Source: Candidatus Poribacteria bacterium (GTDB lineage: Bacteria > Poribacteria > WGA-4E > B28-G17). From it: a stretch of DNA of 34,326 nucleotides. Under the pieces are notes generated by a model. It saw only the letters and a list, made by a program, of their open reading frames with translations, ran no database searches and was not told where the DNA came from. Positions 14,325 to 22,496 of the stretch are shown here, piece after piece (position 1 is the stretch's first letter; every line of letters begins with the position of its first letter). The stretch spans positions 1-34,326 of the forward strand of contig JAGGXZ010000058.1 in the NCBI GenBank assembly GCA_021162805.1, written 5' to 3'. The translations under genes and the position numbers were made by a program.

Positions 14325-17300
14325 ACGATCATCTTCCCCGTTTTAGAGGTTCTCCTTCCTCCGGATAAGACCACCACCCTATAGAAATACACCCCATTTG
14401 AGGCCGGGTTGCCCTCTTCGTCACGTCCATCCCATTTAACCTCGTTATAACCGGCCTTCGCGGGAAGATATCTCAGCCTTCTTATCAGCCTTCCGGATGT
14501 GGTGTATATTTTTATCTCGGCCCTATCGCCATCCCTTGTTAGGAGATATGCGATCCACGTCTCATGTGAGAAGGGATTGGGATGATTAGCGATCGCCTTG
14601 ATCCTCAACTCGCCGCCGACGTTGAGATCTATGGCTGCCTCCGAGCTGTTCAGGCTGGTATCATAAGCTATGACCTTAACCCTGTGTTTCCCCTCCCTCA
14701 GATCCGGCTCCCAGGTCAAGGTCGCCTCCCACGGACGTTTCTCCATTCTGCTGAAAACGTAATTCTCATCCTGTATCGGATTGCCATCCAGGTAGATATC
14801 AGCCCTCTGTATTCCGTTTTCATCCATGATCAGAGCTGAGATGGTGGGATTCTCGGAGCAGTAGGTTCCATCTATCTCGAGCTGACGATCGATCACACTC
14901 AAAGATATCTTGGGCGGCACCTTGTCCTCCGATCGACAGAGGGCATAGATCCCAAACTTTTCCACTTCCCCTTCAGCACCCTCTAAGGCCCTGATCCACA
15001 TCCCGGGCGACTCCTCCCATCGATACACCCCTATTTCACCTTCTGCCTTGACGTTAAAGGATATCTTGAACTTCGCTTTCGCCAGAGGTGGATCGGAGCT
15101 GATCTCATAAGCTTCCGTGAGGGGGTGGATCGAGGGCTGAGGGGAATTAAGCAGGCCGGTCAGCTTCACGGAGATCGAAACGGTCGTCGGCTCAATGACC
15201 GATCCGGGCGGGAATTCACACGTGACCCTGCCATCGGGGCTCCGCACCTTTCCCCCGGCGCTAGGGGTGACGTTAGAAGAGAAAGGCGTCAACCTCTTCT
15301 CCACCATGTTGTTTCCCTCATTCGCCTCCTTAATTTCGTCCTGTGGATCGACCACCACCACGATCTTGGTCTCGCCGGATATCCGGGGCAGCTTGACCAG
15401 AGTCGTTACCGATCGATGGGCCTTGACGGCTGGGATCAATGTCGTCAACACCTTATCTCCGACGTAAACCCTCACCTCGAACTTCCCCGAGCTTCTGCCG
15501 CCGAGGTTATCCACCTTGATGGACAGGAACATCTCACCCTGATCCTCGACGAGTCTCACCGAATCAGGCGAGATGGATAGATCCACCTCATCTTCACCGG
15601 GCATTCTGAAGTGAGTCGCCCCGATGGCATCCTCGCTTTCGTTTCTAAGGTAGGCGGTGATCGAAAGATCGACGCCGTCCGGAAGCCCTCTCAGATCGGA
15701 TCGGAACGTCCCGTTTTCGGAGGAGACCCTGATATCCCTTAACGGTCCGTTCTCCCCCGCAATCATGAGTTCACCGGCTCCATCTATCGGCGGAGTGGTT
15801 CTTCCTATCACCTCGATCGATTCCCCGTTTGGTATGATCTGTAGCTCGATTTGTCCCTCGGGCAACGGCACGTCCGAAAAGGGATCGCCGAGCAGATTAT
15901 AGAGATTAAGGATATCATAGATCAGCATATAATTCGGCATCAGGAACTTGGCCGCGACGACGACCGGCCCTAGTTTTCTGAAACCATGTTCAAACACTGC
16001 CCTGAAAAGCCCCTGTTCTAGCAGGTAATCCCCTTTAACCCATCCAAGTCCCGTGCTCCCCAGAACACCTATGGCTCCACCGTTCGGATGCATCAGCAGT
16101 TTTTCACCCAGCCCTCCGGACATAGCCGTAAAGCAGGTGAAACTGACCACGAATGGGAGTGCAGTGGCGTTATGAAGTTTGGGGACGTGCTCCATGGTCA
16201 AGACCTTCTCGTCGCTCCATATCCTGCCTCCGCCGTGGCCTTTGAAGTGCACCAAGGCGCATCCTTCGTTTATCGCCCCAATCAGATCTGATGAAGTCCC
16301 ATGAAAAGGCGATTTCTCATCCGTGTAGATCCTTTTAATCTCATAGCAAGACGGGATGAAATCGGAGATCAACCTCTCACTGCTCGACTCAAACCAGCCA
16401 GGGGCGGCGACGAAAACCAATCTACGTCTCCAATCGCCCGGATTCATCTCTTTTTCCTGTCTGATTATCTTCTCGGTGACCTTCTCCACCTCTTGAGGCG
16501 TTTTGGCTGGTATCCTTCCGATGAACATATCGGGGAGAGAATCGTCGCCGTTGACACAAACCAACAGGTTATCTGTGGAAGCGAAGCCGAACTTGAACGA
16601 GTTGAAGCGATACGCGGGGACGGAACCCACCAGAAGCACATATGAGGGGGCAGGTCGTTTCCAGTGGAAGTAGGCGTATCTCAGGAAATCCCTGATGGCC
16701 TTTGGGGAGAGGATACCGTAGTTGAATTCATCATAGATATCGCTCACCTTAGCCACATAGACCTTGAGCCGGCGCGATCTGTAAAGGGCGAGTCTTTTAA
16801 CCGCATCGGTTAGATTGTCGCTCGTGATTATCAGATAATCCGCCGAATTAGAGGCGTTTCTTAAGGAAGAAGCGGTGTCCATCTCGATCCTTACAGGCTT
16901 AAGCTTACGATCGGAGCTCAGGGCGATATATTGAGATCCCCCGGGGACATCGGTGAACTCCAAGGTGTATCCCGATCCATCCCTTCTGGGTTTCAGATTT
17001 GTGAATTTCACCCATCCGTCTCTGTAAACCTCAACACCTTTTCCTGAGAACCCCGACAGCCTGAAGGTTACCTCCTCCTTCAGATCGGGCGATTTGAAGG
17101 AGAGAAGATCGTCATGAGCAGTTAATCTTCTTGTGTATTCCACATCGATCCAATCGAGCACGCTCTGATCCACGTCGGCAGATTGAGCGTCGAGGAGACA
17201 TCTCATCGTCAGAAAGTTCACCCCGTTTCTGAGGATACCGGCCGGGAAAGCGGTTTCAAAGTCCATCTTGGTCTGCCCGCTCCATCGCAGATCGCCGATG

Positions 17301-18331
17301 GGCACGCCGTTCAGGTAAAGTTTCAGGTGATGATGGGTGAGCGATCTGCCGTAGAAGAGCACCCTGAGCTTTGCCATGCCGTTCGGGATCACCCCATATA
17401 GATCGAGCCGCACCCTTTTAGCCTCACCCAGGTTGATGTCCGTCCAGAACAGAGAGGACTTGAGCCCTGATATGTATCCCAGGCCGATCCGCCGTGCGTT
17501 CCGTTCAAAATGTTCCGTCACCACACACCTATCCACGATCTTCCCCGTTTTACCTCCTCCATCCTTGAGCGCCATCCTCTCGCCTCGTTTCGATCCCCAT
17601 GTCAGCCAGTAAACGTTCAAATCGGTGTAATCATCTCGATATGATTCACCCCAGAACTCGATATAGTCGTCGGGATCGAAGTGCCCGTCGCTTTCCCCGG
17701 CGACGAACAGCGGCACCACCCTACCCATGTTGAACATCCTGAAGGTTCTGGGATCTATATCCTCGATCGGAACCCCGGCCGATTTCAGATCTGAGAGGTT
17801 GATGTGATAGATACCATCCTCCCGCACGTATACCTTACAGGCAGGGCTTGGAGGGATCCAGCCCTTACCGGTCGGAGCGGGACGAGGTTGGGGCGATGAG
17901 ATGGGGGTAAAATTGGGAAGGAGGGAGGCTAGGAAATCGTCGAAGGGCCTTCCATATGAGGCGAGAGGATTTGAACCTGAACGGGAGATCCCCGTTTCGA
18001 TTTTCACCCTGATATGCTTATACCTCGGCTGAACGGTCAGCAGGGCCACGCGGGCGTCGCCCATGTATCCCGTTTCGTCCACCTTCACCAGATCTTCCTG
18101 AGCATCATCGGGTTCCAGGATTATAAACTTCGGGTCGAAGTTCGGTGAGATCTGAATGGGAAAACTCAGGGGAGAATCGTCCTCCTTGAACTTTATGTCA
18201 ACGATGAGAGAGTGAGGAACGGGGAGAAACTCGATCTCACCCCCTATTGCGGGGAATATGCAACCTATCATGAGTTGAAGCAAGGGCATGAGCGGTTGTA
18301 GGGTCCATCTCATGCCCTTGATCATCCTCAT
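14309..18331 (-). CDS. PorU-like C25 (gingipain-type) cysteine peptidase / sortase with CARDB and FlgD-like domains
   Basis: A 1340-aa exported protein. The signal-like N-terminus is at about 8-30; LMIGC could also be a weak lipobox. Residues 165-230 match the PorU/C25 N-terminal pattern (VREDGIYHINLSDLKSAG, DIDPRTFRMFNMG, DDYIEFWGES). The C25 catalytic domain spans about 495-825 (ADYLIITSDNL, YVLLVGSVPAYR, PDMFIGRIPAKT) with catalytic H699 (FKGHGG) and C733 (SFTCFT), 34 residues apart as in gingipains. A CARDB-like domain follows (about 915-1012), then Ig-like segments, and a FlgD/Por-type domain at about 1249-1337 (PNPFSHETWIAY, GVYFYRVVVL). It starts by ATGA overlap with the upstream gene and overlaps PorV. 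It could be the sortase or a surface protease. Confidence 0.82.
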   Translation of the reverse strand: MRMIKGMRWTLQPLMPLLQLMIGCIFPAIGGEIEFLPVPHSLIVDIKFKEDDSPLSFPIQISPNFDPKFIILEPDDAQEDLVKVDETGYMGDARVALLTVQPRYKHIRVKIETGISRSGSNPLASYGRPFDDFLASLLPNFTPISSPQPRPAPTGKGWIPPSPACKVYVREDGIYHINLSDLKSAGVPIEDIDPRTFRMFNMGRVVPLFVAGESDGHFDPDDYIEFWGESYRDDYTDLNVYWLTWGSKRGERMALKDGGGKTGKIVDRCVVTEHFERNARRIGLGYISGLKSSLFWTDINLGEAKRVRLDLYGVIPNGMAKLRVLFYGRSLTHHHLKLYLNGVPIGDLRWSGQTKMDFETAFPAGILRNGVNFLTMRCLLDAQSADVDQSVLDWIDVEYTRRLTAHDDLLSFKSPDLKEEVTFRLSGFSGKGVEVYRDGWVKFTNLKPRRDGSGYTLEFTDVPGGSQYIALSSDRKLKPVRIEMDTASSLRNASNSADYLIITSDNLTDAVKRLALYRSRRLKVYVAKVSDIYDEFNYGILSPKAIRDFLRYAYFHWKRPAPSYVLLVGSVPAYRFNSFKFGFASTDNLLVCVNGDDSLPDMFIGRIPAKTPQEVEKVTEKIIRQEKEMNPGDWRRRLVFVAAPGWFESSSERLISDFIPSCYEIKRIYTDEKSPFHGTSSDLIGAINEGCALVHFKGHGGGRIWSDEKVLTMEHVPKLHNATALPFVVSFTCFTAMSGGLGEKLLMHPNGGAIGVLGSTGLGWVKGDYLLEQGLFRAVFEHGFRKLGPVVVAAKFLMPNYMLIYDILNLYNLLGDPFSDVPLPEGQIELQIIPNGESIEVIGRTTPPIDGAGELMIAGENGPLRDIRVSSENGTFRSDLRGLPDGVDLSITAYLRNESEDAIGATHFRMPGEDEVDLSISPDSVRLVEDQGEMFLSIKVDNLGGRSSGKFEVRVYVGDKVLTTLIPAVKAHRSVTTLVKLPRISGETKIVVVVDPQDEIKEANEGNNMVEKRLTPFSSNVTPSAGGKVRSPDGRVTCEFPPGSVIEPTTVSISVKLTGLLNSPQPSIHPLTEAYEISSDPPLAKAKFKISFNVKAEGEIGVYRWEESPGMWIRALEGAEGEVEKFGIYALCRSEDKVPPKISLSVIDRQLEIDGTYCSENPTISALIMDENGIQRADIYLDGNPIQDENYVFSRMEKRPWEATLTWEPDLREGKHRVKVIAYDTSLNSSEAAIDLNVGGELRIKAIANHPNPFSHETWIAYLLTRDGDRAEIKIYTTSGRLIRRLRYLPAKAGYNEVKWDGRDEEGNPASNGVYFYRVVVLSGGRRTSKTGKMIVWRGR

Positions 18332-19533
18332 TTGGTTTTTACCTCAGCCCATGTGATAGCCTTTAACCTCCCGGATCGACCAAGCGTTATCGGTTCAGAT
18401 CTCTCCCGCTCGCCTTTGAGATTCACCCATTCGATCACATATCGGCGAGGGTTATCCGATGGTTTCGGATCGAGGAATTCGTATCTCCCGCCCATCTCCC
18501 CCTTAGATGGGATCAATTTGGAATTGATTTTAACCCAGCCGTCTTTCGACTTCCTATAGACGTTCCATCCGACGATGTCCACCTCCGATTCGGTGCTCCA
18601 GCGGATGATCACCCTATCACCTTTTTTCTCGGCACTGTGTAAGCTAAGGATTACTGGCAGGGAGATATCCTTATTTCCCTCTTCTAGATCCTTCGTTTTC
18701 GAATCACCCGTTACCCAGAAGTATCCTTTTTCAGATTTCGTATCTACATCGAAGATCTCAGGTTCTCCATTATAGTTACTATCGATTCGTTCATAGGACA
18801 CGAACTTCTCAATAGTTGTATTGCGAGGAAGTGCGAGACGGAAATAACCTATCCCGAACTTAGCATAATCAGGGTCATCAGTGCCAGGAGGATAAGGCGG
18901 GTCAGTTCCTACACTTTCATCTACACCGTTATCTTCGATTGCGTATGTTCCAAGGGGTTGCTGACTCGGCGGTGAATCATCCTCTTTTGCGTAAGCCGCT
19001 ATGACTTTCCCCGACGCTGGTGAATCAGCTTTGGCATAGCATACGGCTATTGGATCTTGCCCAGAACCACCGAGAAGAGTTACAGCATGCGTTTCGCTTT
19101 CTTCAAAGGCTTTGTACCAATTTCCGGCCTGCGTTTCGTAAGCGGCAAAAGCTTTAAAAGGACCAGATTTCCCCCGGGATTTCAGAAAGATCCAACCTTC
19201 CCAATTCCCATTGCTATCGAGTTCGTCTTTAATCGAAAAGCAATCCTCCGTGTAAGCAAGGTTCCATTGCTGTCCGTCCCATATGTGGTAGTACCCGCTT
19301 TCAGGATTAGCTCCTACTGTTATATCCTTCCAATCACCACTATCCAGCTTTGATTTAGCCGTTGTCCACCCAGTTATCCGGACGAAAACGGCGAACGGGT
19401 TGCCGTCTTTCCCGTCGTATTTCCTTCCGTCCACATATTGTGGATACACAACCGTCTCAATAGTTGCCCCAAAAGCGAAATAGGCATAAATGATAAACAA
19501 GGGGGTCAGAAGAAGAGTCAGTTTAACCTTCAT
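18328..19533 (-). CDS. Secreted protein with FN3-like domain and ITWAEVK tail
   Basis: A 401-aa protein with a signal peptide (about 1-22, ending AFG). The first 280 residues are not recognised: Gly/Asp/Tyr-rich, with GNWEGWIFLKSRGKSGPFKAF, WYKAF and repeated YAKAD/YAKED/YAIED motifs near 165-200. Residues about 293-385 form a fibronectin-III-like sandwich (ILSLHSAEKKGDRVIIRWST, VDIVGWNVYRKS, YVIEWVNLKGE) of the type placed before sorting tails in secreted proteins of this kind. The last 14 residues, GRLKAITWAEVKTK, share the W-[AG]-x-[VIL]-[KR] tail. A GGAGGGC binding site precedes the ATG. The stop overlaps the PorU-like start by ATGA, so it is expressed together with the putative sortase. 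Confidence 0.7.
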   Translation of the reverse strand: MKVKLTLLLTPLFIIYAYFAFGATIETVVYPQYVDGRKYDGKDGNPFAVFVRITGWTTAKSKLDSGDWKDITVGANPESGYYHIWDGQQWNLAYTEDCFSIKDELDSNGNWEGWIFLKSRGKSGPFKAFAAYETQAGNWYKAFEESETHAVTLLGGSGQDPIAVCYAKADSPASGKVIAAYAKEDDSPPSQQPLGTYAIEDNGVDESVGTDPPYPPGTDDPDYAKFGIGYFRLALPRNTTIEKFVSYERIDSNYNGEPEIFDVDTKSEKGYFWVTGDSKTKDLEEGNKDISLPVILSLHSAEKKGDRVIIRWSTESEVDIVGWNVYRKSKDGWVKINSKLIPSKGEMGGRYEFLDPKPSDNPRRYVIEWVNLKGERERSEPITLGRSGRLKAITWAEVKTK

Positions 19534-19602
19534 CTTTGCCCTCCTTTATTTGGTTTTAATCTGACCCGCGTGCGATCGCGGATCGAAGCACGATCCGGGG
19601 AA

Positions 19603-20493
19603 TCACCTATGTCTCCGAATCGCTCCCCAAGTGGTGATCGCCATTCCATGCCGCGACACGCCTGTTACGCTTACAGGGCGGAAGAGATTTCCCAGTGGAT
19701 CCATCGCCTCAAGCAGATATTCATGTCTTCCGTTCCCCGGCACGAAATCCGAAAACTCATATCGGTCTCTTCCTCCGCCGAGGGGTGAAGAGGTTAGGAG
19801 GGTGAGATCTCCTCCTTCATCCTGACGATAAACCCGCCATTTGAACTCCCGTGCCCCGATATCGACGGACCAGAGCAGCTTCACGTTATTCCCCTTTCGA
19901 AGGATCTGAAGCGATCTCACCGGTTTTGGAAGCGGTGAAAGTGAATTACAGGGAGTGGGGTCATCGCGGAGGATGAAGTCCCGGCCGTTATCATCGGTAT
20001 CCATCGCCGGGCCGCAGAGGCCGTTCCTTAGAACCACCAGTTTACGCTCGACGCTTTTACCGGGATCGGGATTAAGCGTGGGTGATCCCTCCGGATCGCT
20101 TGCATCGCCCATTCCCACGAGATCCACGATATCCCCATTCGAATTGTAAAGCAAAACGGTGTTATTCGCCGCCACGCTGTAACTGGACGAGCTGTAATTG
20201 AGATCCCTTTCGACTTCGCCTTTATACTCTTTATGGGCGATAAGAAGGAAGGAGAAAGGTGGCATGGTTATATCGGGGAACTTCGTGAGGAGGTTGGATT
20301 CCCTGCCGGAAGAGGTCATCTTCCGGAGACGCCATCCGGAGAGATTCACCGGCGAGGGGGAAGGGTTAAAGAGCTCTATGAACTCATCACGGGCGGTCTC
20401 ACCGGCCAGTTGAATCTCGCTAATCAGAACGGTCCCAGAACCACCGTATCCGCTGAATATTACGAGAACTACTATGGTGAAAATAAAAATCAT
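19603..20493 (-). CDS. Secreted lamin-tail-domain protein with FN3-like domain and TTWGAIR tail
   Basis: A 296-aa protein. Signal peptide about 1-20 (MIFIFTIVVLVIFSGYGGSG), then a lamin tail domain (PF00932-like) at about 21-160: VLISEIQLAGETARDEFIELFNPS, VNLSGWRLRK, NNTVLLYNSNGDIVDLVGMGD, GKSVERKL. A second sandwich at about 190-280 (VRSLQILRKGNNVKLLWSV, FKWRVYRQD, HEYLLEAMDPLGN) resembles FN3. The end, GMAITTWGAIRRHR, matches the shared tail. LTD modules occur in cell-surface proteins and nucleases; no nuclease motif is present. It starts 35 bases after the ABC ATPase gene with a weak AAGG site. Confidence 0.8.
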   Translation of the reverse strand: MIFIFTIVVLVIFSGYGGSGTVLISEIQLAGETARDEFIELFNPSPSPVNLSGWRLRKMTSSGRESNLLTKFPDITMPPFSFLLIAHKEYKGEVERDLNYSSSSYSVAANNTVLLYNSNGDIVDLVGMGDASDPEGSPTLNPDPGKSVERKLVVLRNGLCGPAMDTDDNGRDFILRDDPTPCNSLSPLPKPVRSLQILRKGNNVKLLWSVDIGAREFKWRVYRQDEGGDLTLLTSSPLGGGRDRYEFSDFVPGNGRHEYLLEAMDPLGNLFRPVSVTGVSRHGMAITTWGAIRRHR

Positions 20494-20528
20494 GAAACCT
20501 TATACCCTCAACGCTAAGCTTCCGGTTA

Positions 20529-21308
20529 TCAACCGACCTCCTGCCCATCAAGCATTCCGACACGCAATTTGATCTCAGCCCTGGTCTCAATCTTGGCGAT
20601 CTTCCCATCCTGGATATGGAAGATCCTATCGGACACATCGAGCATTTTCGTGTCGTGTGTGGCCGTTATGACGGTAACGCCTTTCTCCTCATTCATCTGC
20701 TTGAGCAGATAGATGATCTCCAATCCGGTGTGGGTGTCCAGGTTTCCCGTGGGCTCATCGGCCAGTATCAGGGCGGGATCGTTAGCTAAGGCCCTTGCTA
20801 TGGCAACCCTCTGCTGCTGTCCTCCGGAGAGCTCCCTGGGCTTATGCTGAATTCTATCGCCCAACCCGACAAGCGTCAGCAGCTCTATCCCTTTCTGTAT
20901 GCTCTCATCGGGGGTCTTTCCGGCGAAGATCATAGGTAGGGTGACGTTTTCCAGGGCGGTCATAACGGGGATCAGGTTGAAGGTCTGGAAGATATAGCCG
21001 ATCTTTCTACATCTCAGCCACGCTAGCTCATATGCGTCGAGCTGGGCGATATCGACCTCATCGATGTAGACCCTGCCTTCTGTGGGCTTATCCAGACCGC
21101 CGATCATATTGAACAGCGTCGTTTTCCCCGATCCGGAAGGACCCATGATCGAGACGTATTCGCCCCGTTTGACCTCCATATTTATCCCGCGCAACGCCTC
21201 CACGATTACCTTTCCCATCTGATATTTCTTCACCACGTTTCTCACGCGGACGGCGTTTTCCTCGGGAAGCTGTCTGAGTTTTATCACCTTCCCATTTCCA
21301 TCTTTCAT
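20529..21308 (-). CDS. ABC transporter ATPase of LolD/MacB type
   Basis: A 259-aa nucleotide-binding subunit. Walker [10 protein letters not shown] (56-64), Q-loop FQTFNLIP (108-115), signature LSGGQQQR (160-167), Walker [13 protein letters not shown] (180-191) and H-loop THD (217-219) are all intact. The spacing and the EPTGNLD sequence are characteristic of the LolD/MacB/FtsE branch that drives FtsX-type permeases in mechanotransmission rather than substrate import. The only FtsX-type permease in the window is the giant protein encoded upstream on the same strand, making it the likely partner. It overlaps the PqqD-like gene by ATGA. The extra N-terminal 20 residues and a C-terminal extension after the H-loop are slightly longer than usual. 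Confidence 0.93.
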   Translation of the reverse strand: MKDGNGKVIKLRQLPEENAVRVRNVVKKYQMGKVIVEALRGINMEVKRGEYVSIMGPSGSGKTTLFNMIGGLDKPTEGRVYIDEVDIAQLDAYELAWLRCRKIGYIFQTFNLIPVMTALENVTLPMIFAGKTPDESIQKGIELLTLVGLGDRIQHKPRELSGGQQQRVAIARALANDPALILADEPTGNLDTHTGLEIIYLLKQMNEEKGVTVITATHDTKMLDVSDRIFHIQDGKIAKIETRAEIKLRVGMLDGQEVG

Positions 21309-21727
21309 CTTGACTCTCTCCTTTCCGTTGACTTCCTGTCCACGGCAAATCCCAGAAAACCGCGTTTACCCAGTTGTCTGAAAAAGGCCAGAAGCGATGC
21401 CTCTGCCTCTTTTCGGGTAAGGTTATATCTTTTGCATAAACTTTTAACGATATCCTCCACTTTGTTCTTACCGTCGCATAGGCTCCACACGAAGGAGCCC
21501 ACCTCATCGAGCACGACCACCCGCTTCGGAGGGATCATGAAGATCCTGGATACGATTTTGACCCAAAGCTTATCCTTTTGAGGCACGACGAGGGAGACCT
21601 CGCCTTTTTCATCCATCTCCCATTTTATGGCCGTATTCCTCAGCGGGATCGCCCTCAATACCTCCTCCCTGGAAACCTTGAGCCCAGGGCGCTTCTTCAA
21701 TCTAAGGGCATAAAGCAACTTCCTCAT
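21305..21727 (-). CDS. PqqD-like small winged-helix protein
   Basis: A 140-aa protein. The C-terminal 70 residues have the PqqD-family pattern (PF05402): VVVLDEVGSFVWSLCDGKNKVEDIVKSL, then an Arg/Lys-rich helix and LGKRGFLGF. PqqD domains bind precursor peptides (RRE fold) in PQQ and other RiPP pathways, but many stand-alone copies sit beside transporters with no known peptide. Here there is no radical-SAM gene and no obvious precursor; the gene is instead translationally coupled (ATGA) to the LolD/MacB-type ATPase. The basic N-terminus and RAIPLRNTAIKWEMDEKGEVSLVVP (46-70 region) recur in ABC-linked PqqD proteins as I recall them. A GGGGAAG site precedes the ATG. Confidence 0.75.
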   Translation of the reverse strand: MRKLLYALRLKKRPGLKVSREEVLRAIPLRNTAIKWEMDEKGEVSLVVPQKDKLWVKIVSRIFMIPPKRVVVLDEVGSFVWSLCDGKNKVEDIVKSLCKRYNLTRKEAEASLLAFFRQLGKRGFLGFAVDRKSTERRESR

Positions 21728-21803
21728 TTTGTCTTCCCCGTCCTTGCCTACGAGGCATTATAACAGGATTAGGAAACTGCTGTCAAGCATCTTCAGGAGC
21801 CTT

Positions 21804-22151
21804 TCAACGTTTAAAGATAACCTTCCCCTCCTCCAACACCCTCGTGATGAAAGGGTTTCCTTCGGTTTTCATCCTCTCAAGCTCCTCTCGGGTGTAGCCT
21901 ATAGGTTCAAGGGGAAGATGAACGGTGTTAAGTCTGAGAAGAATTCCTATCCTATCGAGGAAGCACTCTTTCCAATCGGCGATCACCAGGATATCTACAT
22001 CACTGCCCTCATTGAAATCCCCTCTCGCAAAGGAGCCGAAAAGGATTATCTCCTCCGGATTCAACTCCTTAACCACTTCCCCCTTGTATTTTTCTATCCT
22101 TTCAAAAATTTCTCCACTTCTTCCAATATCGACGTTGCATATCCTATACAT
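21804..22151 (-). CDS. MNT-type minimal nucleotidyltransferase (antitoxin candidate)
   Basis: A 115-aa protein with the NTP_transferase_2 signature G39-S40-F-A-R-G then S50-D51-V-D53 (GSFARGDFNEGSDVDILV), the metal-binding core of minimal nucleotidyltransferases. In HEPN/MNT modules this partner restrains the HEPN protein, in characterised cases by AMPylation. A GGAG site lies about 11 bases before the ATG. The gene overlaps the HEPN gene by 58 bases, longer than usual, so a later non-ATG start is possible. It is followed by a 76-base gap before PqqD. Confidence 0.85.
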   Translation of the reverse strand: MYRICNVDIGRSGEIFERIEKYKGEVVKELNPEEIILFGSFARGDFNEGSDVDILVIADWKECFLDRIGILLRLNTVHLPLEPIGYTREELERMKTEGNPFITRVLEEGKVIFKR

Positions 22152-22495
22152 CTTTCCGCCATCTCCCCGGTGTAGTACTTATATGCCGGTCCCTCGGGAT
22201 AAAAATTCGGATACCTTGAGCCGATATAATGCCTATCTAACTCCCTCGCCTCCTCGAGGAGGCAGGGGAAATTTTCAAATTTAGAACATTCCTCCATCAA
22301 CCTGGTTACCGAATGCGTCAGTATCGCCCTCAAACCCTTGGAGTAAAGGAAACCTTTCAGAGCCTTCTCGGCAGCTTGTTGGCAGTGAAAACAAGCGCTG
22401 GCATAGGAACCCGCCTCGGCTAAGATCCTGGCATCCTCCAGATCTCTCATCCCCTGCTCAAGCCATCTCATCCCCTCGGCTGAATTTCTATTCAT
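22094..22495 (-). CDS. HEPN-domain protein (toxin candidate of HEPN/MNT module)
   Basis: A 133-aa helical protein from the ATG at 22495; an ATG four codons upstream at 22507 is possible but lacks a binding site. The HEPN domain (PF05168-like) shows WLEQGMRDLEDARIL, the SYASACFHCQQAAEKALKGFL helix, and R-A-I-L-T-H (residues 56-61 from this start), an RX4H motif typical of HEPN ribonucleases. The following residues are S-V rather than x-Y, so the tyrosine modified in HepT-type toxins (RX4HXY) is missing. It starts one base after the stop of the upstream gene and overlaps the MNT partner. It could be a toxin-antitoxin or defence module or a non-toxic regulatory pair. Confidence 0.85.
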   Translation of the reverse strand: MNRNSAEGMRWLEQGMRDLEDARILAEAGSYASACFHCQQAAEKALKGFLYSKGLRAILTHSVTRLMEECSKFENFPCLLEEARELDRHYIGSRYPNFYPEGPAYKYYTGEMAERCIGYATSILEEVEKFLKG

Positions 22496-22496
22496 C

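Noticed and set aside
21305-21727. RiPP biosynthesis locus based on the PqqD-like protein
   Set aside because: No radical SAM enzyme, peptide-modifying enzyme or short precursor gene with a plausible leader was found nearby; the coupling is to an ABC ATPase.
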